Position numbers and translations under genes: made by a program
The notes under the pieces: model-generated
Seen by the model: only the letters and a program-made list of their open reading frames with translations
Database searches by the model: none
What the model was told of the DNA's origin: nothing
DNA from: Telmatactis stephensoni
Taxonomy: Eukaryota > Cnidaria > Anthozoa > Actiniaria > Isophelliidae
Assembly (NCBI GenBank): GCA_029948255.1
Contig: JALIZF010001419.1
Location: 186,501-250,500 of the forward strand
Direction of reading: 5' to 3'
DNA: 64,000 nt
Shown: one piece after another, positions 1-12,000 of the stretch
Layout: the number at the start of each line of letters is the position of its first letter
Numbering within the stretch: position 1 is the stretch's first letter

Positions 1-650
1 GTTACTAGACTACTAGTTACTAGTAGATCCTATTTCCATTGTTTTCTTTTGTGTCTATTGAACTATTACACACTAACCTTTAATTTTTATTTCACGGGTT
101 AAGTGCGCTAACTCTACTACGTAATAATTATTACTATCATAGTAGATATAGTAGAGTGCTCATACTAAATGCATGAAACAGATAATACTAAGTACTAGAG
201 TGAGGGCACTTAACCAATGAAATAGTACACTATTAGTTACTAGTGGATCTTATTTCCATTGTTTTCGTTTGTGCATATTGAACCATTACACACCAAGATT
301 CAGATAGTGTTTCACGGATTAAGTGCACTCACTCTACTATAAAATAGTGTTGATTAGACAATAGGAAAAAAATGCATTGTAATAATTTATTGATCACTTG
401 TTTGATACTATTTATGTTTCATAGATTTAGTGCAAGCACTATACTTGAATTTTCTAACAATAGATATTGAAAACTTTACAACCCAGCAGTCAGTACAAAA
501 AACCCGTGAAACAAAATCTAATAGTCAGTGCGTAATAGTTAGATGTATACAAAAAACAATGGAAATATGGTCTTTTAGTGTTTATTAGTCTACTATTTCG
601 CGGGTTTTTGACTTCACTCTACTATGTACTAGATATAGATATTGCTATTT
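1..650. repeat. Direct and inverted short repeats next to the Helentron
   Basis: No gene is visible. A segment of about 120 bp with the core TATTTCCATTGTTTTC and, further on, TTTCACGGGTTAAGTGC occurs at about 8-148 and again at about 228-345. An inverted relative lies at about 499-590, visible as AAAAACAATGGAAATATG and ACCCGTGAAAC. A second inverted fragment of the GTTAAGTGC part is near 195-222. The block abuts the end of the RPA-like gene, so it may be subterminal Helentron sequence, but no terminal signature could be fixed. Confidence 0.55.
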
Positions 651-719
651 GTAACTTATAACTCAACATGCAGCATAGATATTGCTATAAGGGTTCTTAA
701 TAGTAGCATGAAACCTAGA

Positions 720-3700
720 TTACTTTTTGGCTGGTGTGAAATCAATATCTAAAATGACATAATCAATATAGTTGTTCTTGGATCTTTTTGTTACAAGAAA
801 TGATCCAGCTTTACCTTTAAACAGAGAGACTGCCTTAACAAGGTCCTCAGTGGAAAGAGTAGTTATATCTGAAGTTAGTAAACAACCTATGTTATCTTGG
901 AAAAGCTTAAGATCATGTTCAAAGTTCTTTAACTTGATGCTTAATACAAGTCTTTTGATTGTTTCAGTAGATTTATTGCATTTTGGGCAATAGTTTTCAT
1001 CTAAAACTGTTATTACACCAGATTTGCATATCTTGCATGATACAAACATATTGCATTTGCAACTGTCAATAGCTGACAGCACTCTGACTTCCATTCCTAC
1101 ATTTACACTTTCAAGCTCCGTTATATTTATAGTTTCATAATCTCCCAAGTCAAGCCTCCTTTTGGCAGTTGAAACTGGAGTTGTCATAGGCTTTTGTTTA
1201 AACCACTCTGTCAATGATTTACTTTTAGGTGAAGTGTTATCTATTTCCATGGAAACAACAGAAATACTTGCTTTATTTTGAAAAGACTTAACTGGGGAAT
1301 TTTTTATCTTTACTACTGGATTATTGTGCAAATCAAATTTGTCAGTGTCTTCCCCCCACAGTGTAGCTTGCGTTTCTTTTAGGGAGTCGTCAACAATAGT
1401 TATCTCTCGTTTGAGAATTTTTTTTCCTTGCTGTGTTATTATGGTTGATGGTTCTTTCTCAAATGACTTAACGATGCCAATAATGTTAACTCTCTTACTG
1501 ATTTAACCTGATTTAGGTTACTGATAGAACAATAGGTAGTTTCTGGTGACACGATTTCTTGCTCACATGCCTTAATGTTAACTCCTGCAGATAGTACTAG
1601 TTCGATGTCTAATGCGTCTTGATACTGATATTGCGGTTTTATCTTTCGCACAGTAATATCTGTTATCATATAGGTTTGATCTACATTTAGCTTCTTGTAA
1701 AAGAATGATGCGAGATTATTCCATGCAATACATCTGGCATATGCTTTTCCATCTGTAACCATCAGTTCTAATATTGATCCTGTGGAAACATTCCTGAGCT
1801 CCTTGCTTGTTACTTTAACCTTAACACTTACTGTGCTTTGATTGTCTGCATTTATTTTGGACAATTCTGTCAAATAAAATAGAGATTTAGAAAAAGGAAA
1901 AAAGCAATATGGCATAGCAATGTGTGCCAAACTTAAATCTTTGAATTCAACATAGCACTTTTGATATTCATTGTAATAATCTACCTGTTCAGCATCTTAG
2001 TTTCAAGGTACAGTAATGAGACACAAAAACTCCTAATTTGTTGCACATTGCTCATCAAGTTATAAACAATGTTTCTTGTTTTGTATTGTCACCCTTGATA
2101 CAAGCATATCATTGTTGTATGAAAGTTTGTAACAAGGGTTATAAAAGGAGAAACACTGTCTTTGAACTTGATATGCAGCAATGTTGTGGGACAAGTTAGG
2201 TCTTTTGTGCATTTTTGACAATCCAGCATAACTACAGTAAGTTTCACTGTCCAACTGATTTATTGACTTATTACCTGTGACATTAGTGCCATCACTTTCC
2301 ATTTCAGATGCAGTTAAAATTTTTTGCCCTGTTAACAAATAGACAATTTGTGATTCAGTTAACCATATAATGTTTGTCGCCACATTAAAAAAGAAAGATT
2401 CCAGAGAGAAATATATTTGGCAGTACGTGACAATTTTGAGAAAATTCGGAATACTAAAAAACCATTGTTTCAAAACACACTTTCCCGCTCAAAATACTCA
2501 GAAGTTAAATCTAAATCACACCTATTAACAGAAACTATGATAATCAAATTGTATTATATCAAAAAACCAGTACTTTTGCCAAGTGAGTTAAAAAAATTGC
2601 TAATTGCAAAATTTTCTTTAATTAGTTGTGCTTGACCTTAAAATAATTTTTTTTATTCACAATGTAAATGATAACAATAAGTTATAAATGTGGCATTGGG
2701 TATACCTGCAGTTGCTGTTGAGGTACTAGGTTTTTGAATAACTGTTGATCCTTGAAAAGAAGAGAAAATGGTTACATTAGATAAATGAAGGAGTACAGAT
2801 CAAGCATAAGTAAAAGTTACAAAGAGAGCTATTTACCATGCTGAGAAGTAAAATCTTAAAATGCTGCATTTTTGCCTGTTAACCGCAGCACAAGAGTAGC
2901 ATGGGTTTATTGAAAGTGTGAACTTTATTGTGTCTGCTGAGAAATGCCGGGATATTTGATAACCATAAAGCATCACTTTATGTTAGTTAGTCTAGGATTT
3001 TATATTGAGGCTTATTTTATCATATCCAGACAAAAGAGCAGAGTAAGTTTCCAATATTATGCTCTGAATCTTCAGAAGTTCGTCCTTTAGGTCGTAGATG
3101 TTTATGTAATATAACACACTCCATATATAGCTAGAAAATTACTTAATATTGTGTTGACAGTGTTACAGGTATACAGTATTTTAAAACGGTATTTAAGATA
3201 TGGGACGCCTTTCAAAAAGTCTATGCCCTGATTTTAGTATAAAGGATAATCGAACATTACATGGTTTCTTTGGATTATATAATTCTATTAATTCTCACAT
3301 CATGCTACAAGTGGAAGACTGTTTTCATACAGGAAGCTGCATGCAAGAATTTCAAAGTTATACTAGATTGAAGTGTTGTAAACATTTTTGTGCTCCAAAC
3401 ATGATCTCAATCCATTTTAGCAATCATTTCCCCCTCCCTGATAAGGCTGATAATTGTAAACAATATACATTTATTATAAATAAATAGCATCTGGGTGTGA
3501 GATCTATTCAACAAAATATCAGACTGAGGTCTTGAAAATAAGTACCAGCGATCGAGGTCTAATATTTTCTGCACAGACTGAGCCAGGAGATCGAGCAACC
3601 GAGGAAAAGTTTTGTAATCTGTCTTTCAATCTTTTGCAATGGTATTCTGGTAGACCAGACATAAAGTCTTCTGCTTTACTAAAAAAATGTTTTTTAAATG

Positions 3701-5448
3701 GGTACAAGATTATTGAGAAGCAAAATTTGAATGATTACAAGTTAGGCATGGTAATAATGACAGTGGTTCCCGTTTTCTATATAGTCAGGCCTGCAACGTT
3801 ATCATTTTATGAATAGTTGCAACTCACTGAAAAGAGTCGTACAGCTTTGCTCCCTTTCTTAGAATGCTGTTTCTAAGGGTGTACAGGAGGATATATGTTA
3901 CATAATAAATATAAGAATTTACCTGCTGATTGTATCTCACTTGCAATGGTTGAAGCATGTGGTTCAAACATTTCTGTAATATTGAGGGGAGGAGTTAGTA
4001 TATGTCTGCAGTATATTTCTAAAGTTATGATTTTTCATAAAATGGTATATTTTCTTCTATTTTAATGGTCATTATGTGAGAAAGAGTATGTTATTAACTT
4101 GTTACAATAATCATAGCCTGTGTACAGCCGTTTCCCACCCCTCCCCCCCTACGGGGAAAAACGGGGAGGGAACGTCTGTGAAATGGCGTTCTTAATCGTG
4201 TTCCAGGTCATAAATTTGCATATGTAATTAGTTGTTTACACGCAGAGAACACGAAGCTTTTGGCAGAAATAATGATAAATTGCGGGTTTTAAACAGTTTA
4301 TTTGAGTCTTTTAAATCTTTAAAAACATCCAGTAAGTGACCAGAGCAAAGAGAAATCTCAAAGGAATTGTTGTTCTGTGCGAGTCGAATGTCGGCAGACC
4401 GGCAGTTGTGGAGTCTATTTGACCCTAGACCAGGCTAAAAAGTCCTGAAAATGTCACGTTATCAAAGCAGTCAAGTTATATTTTATGTATTTTTACTGCT
4501 GTGTACTTACTGAATAATCTTATGACTGTTTTAAATACAAATTGCTCTAGATTTCTCCTTTGGTACGGTTCGATGCGAATGACACACTGATGACATGCCA
4601 ACAAAGTCGGGTTTCACACAGAATTTGGCTTTTGATAGATAAACTAAGAACAACACAGAATCTTTCCACATCAACGAGTCAAATTGCCACCTCCAGGACT
4701 GTTTTCGATGATATATTTTCGATATAAATTGAGAATATGGAGCAGTAAATATGATTCTTTGACTTCTTGTTCGTTGAAACTTGATCGGCAAAACAATAGC
4801 AGTCAATCAGATTGTTCCTCAAGATCTTGAGAACCTCACGTGACCATGGAACAGGATTAAGAACGCCGTTTCACAGACGTTCCCTCCCTGTTTTTCCGCG
4901 TAGGGGGGGAGGGGTGGGAAATGGCTGTACACAGGCTACAATAATCAATTTTATTTAAGAAAAAATAAATCAGTTACCTGTTATGCCAGTGAAGTCAAAC
5001 TCATTGTCAACAGTGCAACTTGATGCTGCAAACACTTCTATTGGAACAAAATAAAAGATTTTAAGGGACTGCTTTTTAATCAAAATGACAGGACTAAAAG
5101 AGGTATTACCTTCAGAGTGTTGATTTTTGCTGCTTGAACTGATACTTGCAGTTTTACTGCAACCTTTATCATGTCTACCACCTTTTAGAGAAAAGGAAGC
5201 ATGTATTTGTAACTAAGAATTTCATTTTTTGCATTAGCATTACTTCACATTTACAAATAAGAAAGCTATAGTACCTGCTGTCTTAGTTTTTATGCCGGGA
5301 TATTGAAACTTGTTTTTCCCTTTTTTGGTATGTACTTGAAAATAAGACAATTGAAGAACAATATATTTAATTACAGCCATGAACATATAAATATAATTTA
5401 GGTATAATGCTTCTTGTAATTACCTTTGAGTTTTTCTTTTGCATTCAT
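720..5448 (-). pseudogene. RPA1-like single-strand DNA-binding protein, eight exons, one frameshift
   Basis: The proposed exons are 5448-5424 (ATG, MNAKEKLK), 5334-5275, 5181-5110, 5037-4978, 3973-3923, 2750-2706, 2328-2275 and 1995-720. Each intron has GT and AG ends, and all seven introns are phase 1. The six internal exons are 45-72 nt, all multiples of three, and encode a Ser/Thr-rich linker. The last exon encodes OB folds. The first part (about 1995-1500) holds TGSILELMVTDGKAYA. The second resembles RPA DBD-B (IIGIVKSF, KRETTIVDDSL, ATLWGEDTDKFD). The third resembles DBD-C with a zinc ribbon (CKCNMFVSCKIC, YCPKCNK). A one-base frameshift near 1500 separates the first and second parts. 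Helitrons of plants and some animals encode RPA-like proteins. It follows the Rep gene by about 290 bp on the same strand. The domain is seen directly; the exon chain is inference from splice sites and phase. Confidence 0.72.
4114..4938. mobile_element. MULE-like MITE, 825 bp, 9-bp target duplication
   Basis: The element begins TAGCCTGTGTACAGCC and ends with the complement, GGCTGTACACAGGCTA. The inverted repeats run about 95 bp with few mismatches and include a C-rich/G-rich tract. It is flanked by CAATAATCA at 4105-4113 and 4939-4947, a 9-bp duplication typical of Mutator-like elements. It sits in the intron between exons 4 and 5 of the RPA-like gene. A 91-codon reading frame at 4531-4806 (-) has no recognisable domain, and no transposase is present, so it is non-autonomous. 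Confidence 0.88.
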
Positions 5449-5735
5449 TTTCTTGTTTATGACCTTTTGTAAGAAGCAAGCATACTTAATATCCAAAAAT
5501 ATCACATTATAAACAATCATTTGTGATAATCTAATATATTTAGTAACTAAAGGGAAATTTGTTTAAAACATACTAACAGTCTTTTAATGATGAGAATCTA
5601 AATAATCAATCATATTTGTTACAATTCCTGGTAAGTTTTAAATAAAACAATCGTAAGAAAAGAACTAACAGAAGACTGTTAATTTACTAAATAAAATGTA
5701 GTTCTTATTATCAAACACAGTTCCAACAAGTCACT

Positions 5736-6008
5736 TTACATTTGAATAATTATCTTAACAGAGTCATGATCTGAGTAATAAACACTAACAACTGAAGTCA
5801 TCAGAACTGAGTTTTGCAAATTTTCCAATACATAAATATGATCTAAAAGTGTCCCTGAAGAGATAAAGGTAGCTGTTTGAACTAGTTGAACATATCTCTT
5901 TGTTTGCATTAACTGTTTCAGAGTTGTCGCTTCTTGATCATTCAAAAAGTTGACATTAAAATCACCAAATACTAAATGTATATGATTGTGTAAATTCTGT
6001 GATAGCAA
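5736..6008 (-). pseudogene. C-terminal part of the Helentron endonuclease, out of frame
   Basis: The frame reads HIHLVFGDFNVNFLN, then LLDHIYV, then YYSDHDSVKI. These are the late motifs (GDFN, LDHI/V, SDH) of the exonuclease-endonuclease-phosphatase fold used by LINE endonucleases. The first half of the same domain ends the 2218-aa protein, which closes at 5962 in another frame. The two frames overlap by 47 bp, so a small indel near 6010 most simply explains the break. A short intron is less likely because no clean GT-AG pair was seen. Confidence 0.75.
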
Positions 6009-9000
6009 TATTATTCTTTTTGTACAATAAAAGGCAATGCAACAAGTTTTGATTCTTTTGCCTAAATAGAGAAAACTTCAAACCATTTATAGAAGGAAAA
6101 AATTCTTCGTACTCAAAATCTATGACAACATGCTTATAGCAGATTGCTAAGCTACAATATTTATCTGTATTGTGATCTTGGCGAAAAATTGTGAACGGTT
6201 TCAGATTGGTCCTAATATTTTCATCGTCAACTTGGGGAAGAAGATGTGTTTCTGTTAAAGCAACAACATCGCAATCAAAAATGTTTTGATCCAACTTCAT
6301 ATCTTGATGGTGTTTTCTAAGAGAGCGAATATTAAGAAGACAGATTTTTAAATGACCACTCTGAGGAGTAACAATTGGTACACTGTTGATGGATGATACA
6401 TTTCGTAATCTTTCATACTCAGCATTAACTTTTGGATTTGCTTTAACATGTTTACTTTCTATTTTAGAGAGAACTCGAATGCCTTCTAATGAGCGTGATC
6501 TACTAAGAGCAACATATATTTGCCCAAAATTAAAAGATCTTTGCTTGATTAAATCAAAGCTTATGACAACATTATCTAATGTTAGTCCCTGTACTTTATG
6601 AACTGTGCATGCCCATGATAAAGCTATTGGAAATTGTATTCTTTGAATTTCTGGGGATGATGGCTTGTTTGGTCTTAACTTTATCTTTGTTAAAATTGGC
6701 TCAATTGGGACAACATTTTGTGCAGATACAAATTGATTACTGGAATGCTTGTCAATCAGCTGTCTACCAGCCCTGGGATCATCAAATTTTATAAAGATAA
6801 CTGACACTTTATTTGAATGTGGATTTAGTTCAACTTTGTGAATAGTACCCATTTGTCCATTAATAAGCCTGTCTTTTATGTCAATGTTAGTTGTCAACAT
6901 AACCCTAGCACCCTCTTTTATGTGAATCTCAAAATCAAGACCACCAGTTTCACTTCGTCCTCTCATTAAAACCATATCTATGTCTTTCTGGCTAACATTG
7001 GGTGGATAATGATCTATGGCTTTTAAAATATGCAGTGGTTTAACAATTTCATCAAGTTTTGTCATATTATGACTTGTCACAGGTGCATTTTCAGCCCATA
7101 TGTGAAGTGCATCTGATGGATAATGTGAATCAGAGGGGTTTAATAATCTTGTATTGATATCATCAAGATCTTTGTTTGTGTGGGAGGCTGTTCTAAACCT
7201 ATTCAAAATATCAATGAATGCATTTGCATTCTTTTGTCTCATGATTTCTGTTAATTCTAACAGTTCAAAAAGTTGCCAGGGATGAAATAAATTGTGAAGA
7301 TCATTTTTAAAAGGCTCAAAAACTGGTCTGCTTCTAATGGGAGGTAATTGGTAGAAATCACCAACAATAAGCATGCCTAATCCAGCAAACATTTGGGATG
7401 AAACCGTTCCAAAAATTTCCTTTAACCTCTGATGTATATGAAGGAGTGTACAGTTTGAAACCATGGATATTTCATCAATGATTATAAGTTTTAATTCCTT
7501 TAAAGTAAGTCTCATTTGTGTCTTTGTATGATCACTCATGGCAGGTAAAAAAGTCGATGTATTTTTTGGAATAGCTAAAGCAGTATTGATTGTCGTACCA
7601 CTTATGTTAATCGCTGCTACACCAGTCGGCGCCATTAATATAACTGTTGGCAAATCGGGATTTCTATTAGAACATTTGAACGTTTTGTGAGCAGAGTGAT
7701 AAATAGTTCTTATTAAATGACTTTTGCCTGTTCCTCCTGCACCAGAAATAAAAATATTCAAAGGCTTAATCTCTTGAGGTTCTAAGGTATTTTGGTTTTT
7801 AACAGTATTCCTTGACCAAGACAGTACAATATCAAAGGCATGACGTTGCTTTGCATGAAGACTTCTTATAGATTGTCTCAACTCATCATCAGTTATTTCA
7901 GAAGGCATTGTGTGCGACGAAATGATTGCTCTATGTTGGTTTGAAGCTGCTGCAAGATCTGAAGGTTGTTGTTCATTGAAAGATTCATCAAGTCTCGAAT
8001 TATCAACACAATGTTGCGAGATATCGGAATTTTCTTGATCATTAATTGCATCTAGAGAAAAATTCAATTCTTGTGGATGGTCTCTGATAGACTGAAGGGC
8101 TTCAATAACTGCATCCCCATTTGGCTCAAATATTGATCTATTTTGTTCAACTACAATCTGCACATCAGGCTCATTGTATTTTGATTCATAAGTTTGATTT
8201 TGACCTAACAGGCTGTTTTCTTCTGTCCACGGATAATATAAAAATAGCAAATGATGAAAATATCTTTCTGGCTCTTTTTGTTTGTTTGGTGTATGGTATC
8301 GAATAACAGACTTGACATTTCTGCATTTCATTATCTCCTTATTTGATAATGTTATTCGCTTGGGGAGCATGACATTATTTTCAGCTTCTATTAAAACTGC
8401 ATCATCAGTGAGAATAATAGGTTGTGCATCGGCTGTTTCACAAATATCACTTCTACATTCTTTGTAATAATATGAAGCAAACTGTGCTAGACAAAGACTG
8501 GCTATTTGTGGATTTGAGGTGGGTCTTAAGCTGTATCGATTAATGATATTCGATTTAAAAATGTCTGTACTATCATCTGGTAAAGCATCAAGCTCCTGTT
8601 TACTTTTAGCTATTCTAATTCTCTTTTCAGGGAGATCTGTTGTGATAAAAATTGATGCAGGAAAAGTTTTCCTGAGCCACAACTCTGGCATACACCTATA
8701 CGCACACTCTTGAGAACTGACTTCCCTTGTAGACAAAAATGCTGCTCCGACCTTTCTCAAGGTATCTCTAGTATCGGAATTTAAGAATTTAGCCTCTTTA
8801 GCTGCATTCATTATTGCCTGTGAGCATTCTGTTTCATCTTTTGTGAAATAGGAACACACATAGGTCACACATTTATAATGATTGAAAACAGGTTGTAGGT
8901 CAACATTGGCTTGGAAACCTTTCAATCCAGCAACAAAATAATTGTTAATGAAGCAGCTGTCTATAGGACGTTTCAAGTGCAATCCAAAATCAGAGTCTGG

Positions 9001-12000
9001 TGAAACTGAAAGAGCTGTGTAATAGTCATTTTCAGTTATGTTCAAGTTTGATAAAATATCATTTTCTGTTAAATTAGGATTGTAGTCATTGGTACTAGGA
9101 TTTAATGATTTATCTATGCTTTCTTTTACACGTGAAAGAATTTCTGATCTTTTATCAAGAATTATACTTTTTGTTTTGTCATCCATGCTTTCGGGTAATG
9201 GTTCTGAGATTATAGTTTTGTTGGTAAAAAATTGACCAAAACTAAATCGGCAGGCAACATTCTTATACTTTCTGCAAGTCTTAGAGTGAGAATGCTTCTG
9301 ATAAGAGTAGACAAGATCATGTAATTCCTTATCTAATAGTTTGTCAGGAAGAAATGCTTGAACATGGCTATCAATAAAGTCAACATAGTCTTTTTTGGTA
9401 TCTGGTGTAAGTTTAGGACAGTTTGATGTCCAGATGAGAGCATGTAAATGTGGTGATCCTCTCATTTGAAACTCTATACGCAATGCATAATAGGTGATTT
9501 TACCTATTGGATTACACGAGCTTAAAAGGATTTCTGTAAAAAAATTCTCCACTCTATACTGAAAGTGTTTTGCAACAATAACTGGATTATGGTTAAGAAG
9601 TGAACATCTCTCATTGTATGATAAATTCTCAATTTCAGATTTGCTTAAAGTCATTCCCTTAAGTTTTGTGATTATCTCAAAAAGTTCATTCCACCTTAGG
9701 TCAGCACACGACAATGTCATAAACCAGGTGGGAATACCAAGCTGTTTTATCATTGCAAGTACATCATACATAAAAGTTTGCCAATATGGAGGGGTACCAG
9801 GAATTTGGCGAAGGAAGAGATAAGCTTGGTCTTGATAAATAAGACTTTTTAGATGCTCAGGACCTGATTTTAAATTTAAGGCAGTAATTGATTGTCCTTG
9901 AAGTTTTGTTAGTGCAATATTAATGCTGTCTGATACCTTTTTCTGCTCAGTGATAAATTGGGCAAAAAACAAATATTCTGGGTTTGAAGCAAATTTTCCA
10001 CTGTAATGTAAAAGACGAGCATTAAAATATTTGACAGGTGAAAGCTTTACTTCTCGTTCTACTTTATAACCAAACCTTCCTTTTGGAAACAACACTGGAA
10101 AGGCTAATTCCTCACATTGACTGTCAACCATGCATGAAACAGGATGTTTATTTTCCCCAGGAGCAATGTCATAAATTTCATTTCCTAATGACTCACTACA
10201 TCCTTGTAATTGTACAGGGTAATCTGGAATATTTGATTGTAAACAGGTTTCACTGGTTGGTGCTCTTAATTCAAGCAAAGGGTCATCAGCTTCTTCAGTA
10301 TCATTGTCATTAGAAGTTTGCAAGTTTTCACAGTTGGATTGTACTAACACTGGTTCATTTGGACTATGGTTAAGATCGCCATTCAAGGATCTTACATTAT
10401 CCTCAATATTTTCCAAATCAATCTTAATACCACTGTACAATGTATTGTTATTTTTTAACCATAGAAGTGCATTAAAAATTACATTTGGTCTAACAGGTTG
10501 AAAGTATACATGGCCTCTATACTGTATTTTTCTTTTAAGCTTTACTAAAATAATTCCAGACATTGTAGGAGGTCGAGGCAAAACATTTGAAGTGTGAACA
10601 CATTCCACAGGTACATTGCAAATTGCCCCTTTTATTTTACGTTGTTGACCTTTAGGCATCACAACAATTTTTTGAAAGATGATTCTCTGTGCTATAAGAA
10701 TTTGTTCAAGTTTTTCAAGACATAATAGATCAGGAGGAGTATCATCTACAGCTAGTTTATTATAAACAGCTTGGCAAGGAGTCTTCTTCTTAGATATCGT
10801 ATTTTTACATGTTTTGCAGATATATTCCTGGTTGTCATATGATTTTTTACCTGTAAACAAATGCTTCAACTCAAAATTTGATGGTTGCAAAATAACAACA
10901 GAACGTTTATAAAGCATTCTATGGCATACGGTACAGATGTAAAATGGACCTTCCCTTATTTTATTGTGGAATCTTTCAATACACACATCTAATGTTTGAC
11001 AATCAGTTCCTAAACGAGCACGTTTACACTTTGGTTGAAATTCTGCCTGAGCTGTAGTTGATTTCCTTTTGATGTGTTTAGATAGAACTTTCCTTCTTTC
11101 TACTTCTGTCAAATTATTTGCTACACACGAAACAAAATAAACCTTGTATGACACACCAGATGGAGAAGTACTTACATTGAGACAGTCATAAATTGATCTT
11201 ACAAGTTCATCCATTTCATTTGTCTGGACAATATTAATATGGTCATTTTCATTGGAGAGAGAAACAAGAAAGTACTGGATTTTATTTTGTTTTCTAACAT
11301 TTCGTTTCACATGGTGAATGATACATGTTAAATGGCAAAAAGAGGTGGATAATATAAATCCATTATTTTTGATATTATCAGCTATAAGATTTTTAAATGA
11401 TGCATTATCCGAATCAACAGAAAATAGTCCTTCATCAATAACAGGATATTGTGTGTCAATGGTAGCACCACAAATTTTATATTGTTGAATTGTTTGACAG
11501 TCAGGCAAATTGTCTAAATGACTCAACTCTTTTTGGACAAATTGCTGTGCATTGACTAAAATACTATTTAGTGTTAGAGATTTTGACTTCCAAAATGTAC
11601 AAGGCTTTAAAATTGAATAGCATAGAGCATGATAACTTATAGCAAAACTCAATTTGTTTTTTTCTTGTGGCATAGATAAGGCTGAAGGTGATTCTTGATA
11701 AACACTTTCCTGTTCAGTGTTGATTACTGTGTTGTCGATGGTGTCATTAAAATTAGAAGCTATGCTTATTTCTAAACCTTTCAATTCATAAATTGCATCC
11801 ACTCCTGACACAGTCTGAAAATACTCTACTAAGTTGTCTATACCATTCACCTCTAGCAATACACAAGTTCCTTGATGGTGTGCAAAACCTCGTGTGTCTC
11901 TTGCATGGGAATCAAATATTTTGAATATTTTTTGGCTGTTTGAATTCTCCACCAAATTAATAGCTACAGTGTTACATCTAATTGTCAATAAAAATGAATG

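Noticed and set aside
2060..2473. 137-codon minus-strand frame as an independent gene
   Set aside because: It overlaps exon 7 of the RPA-like gene in an intron-reading frame, lacks an ATG start and any domain.
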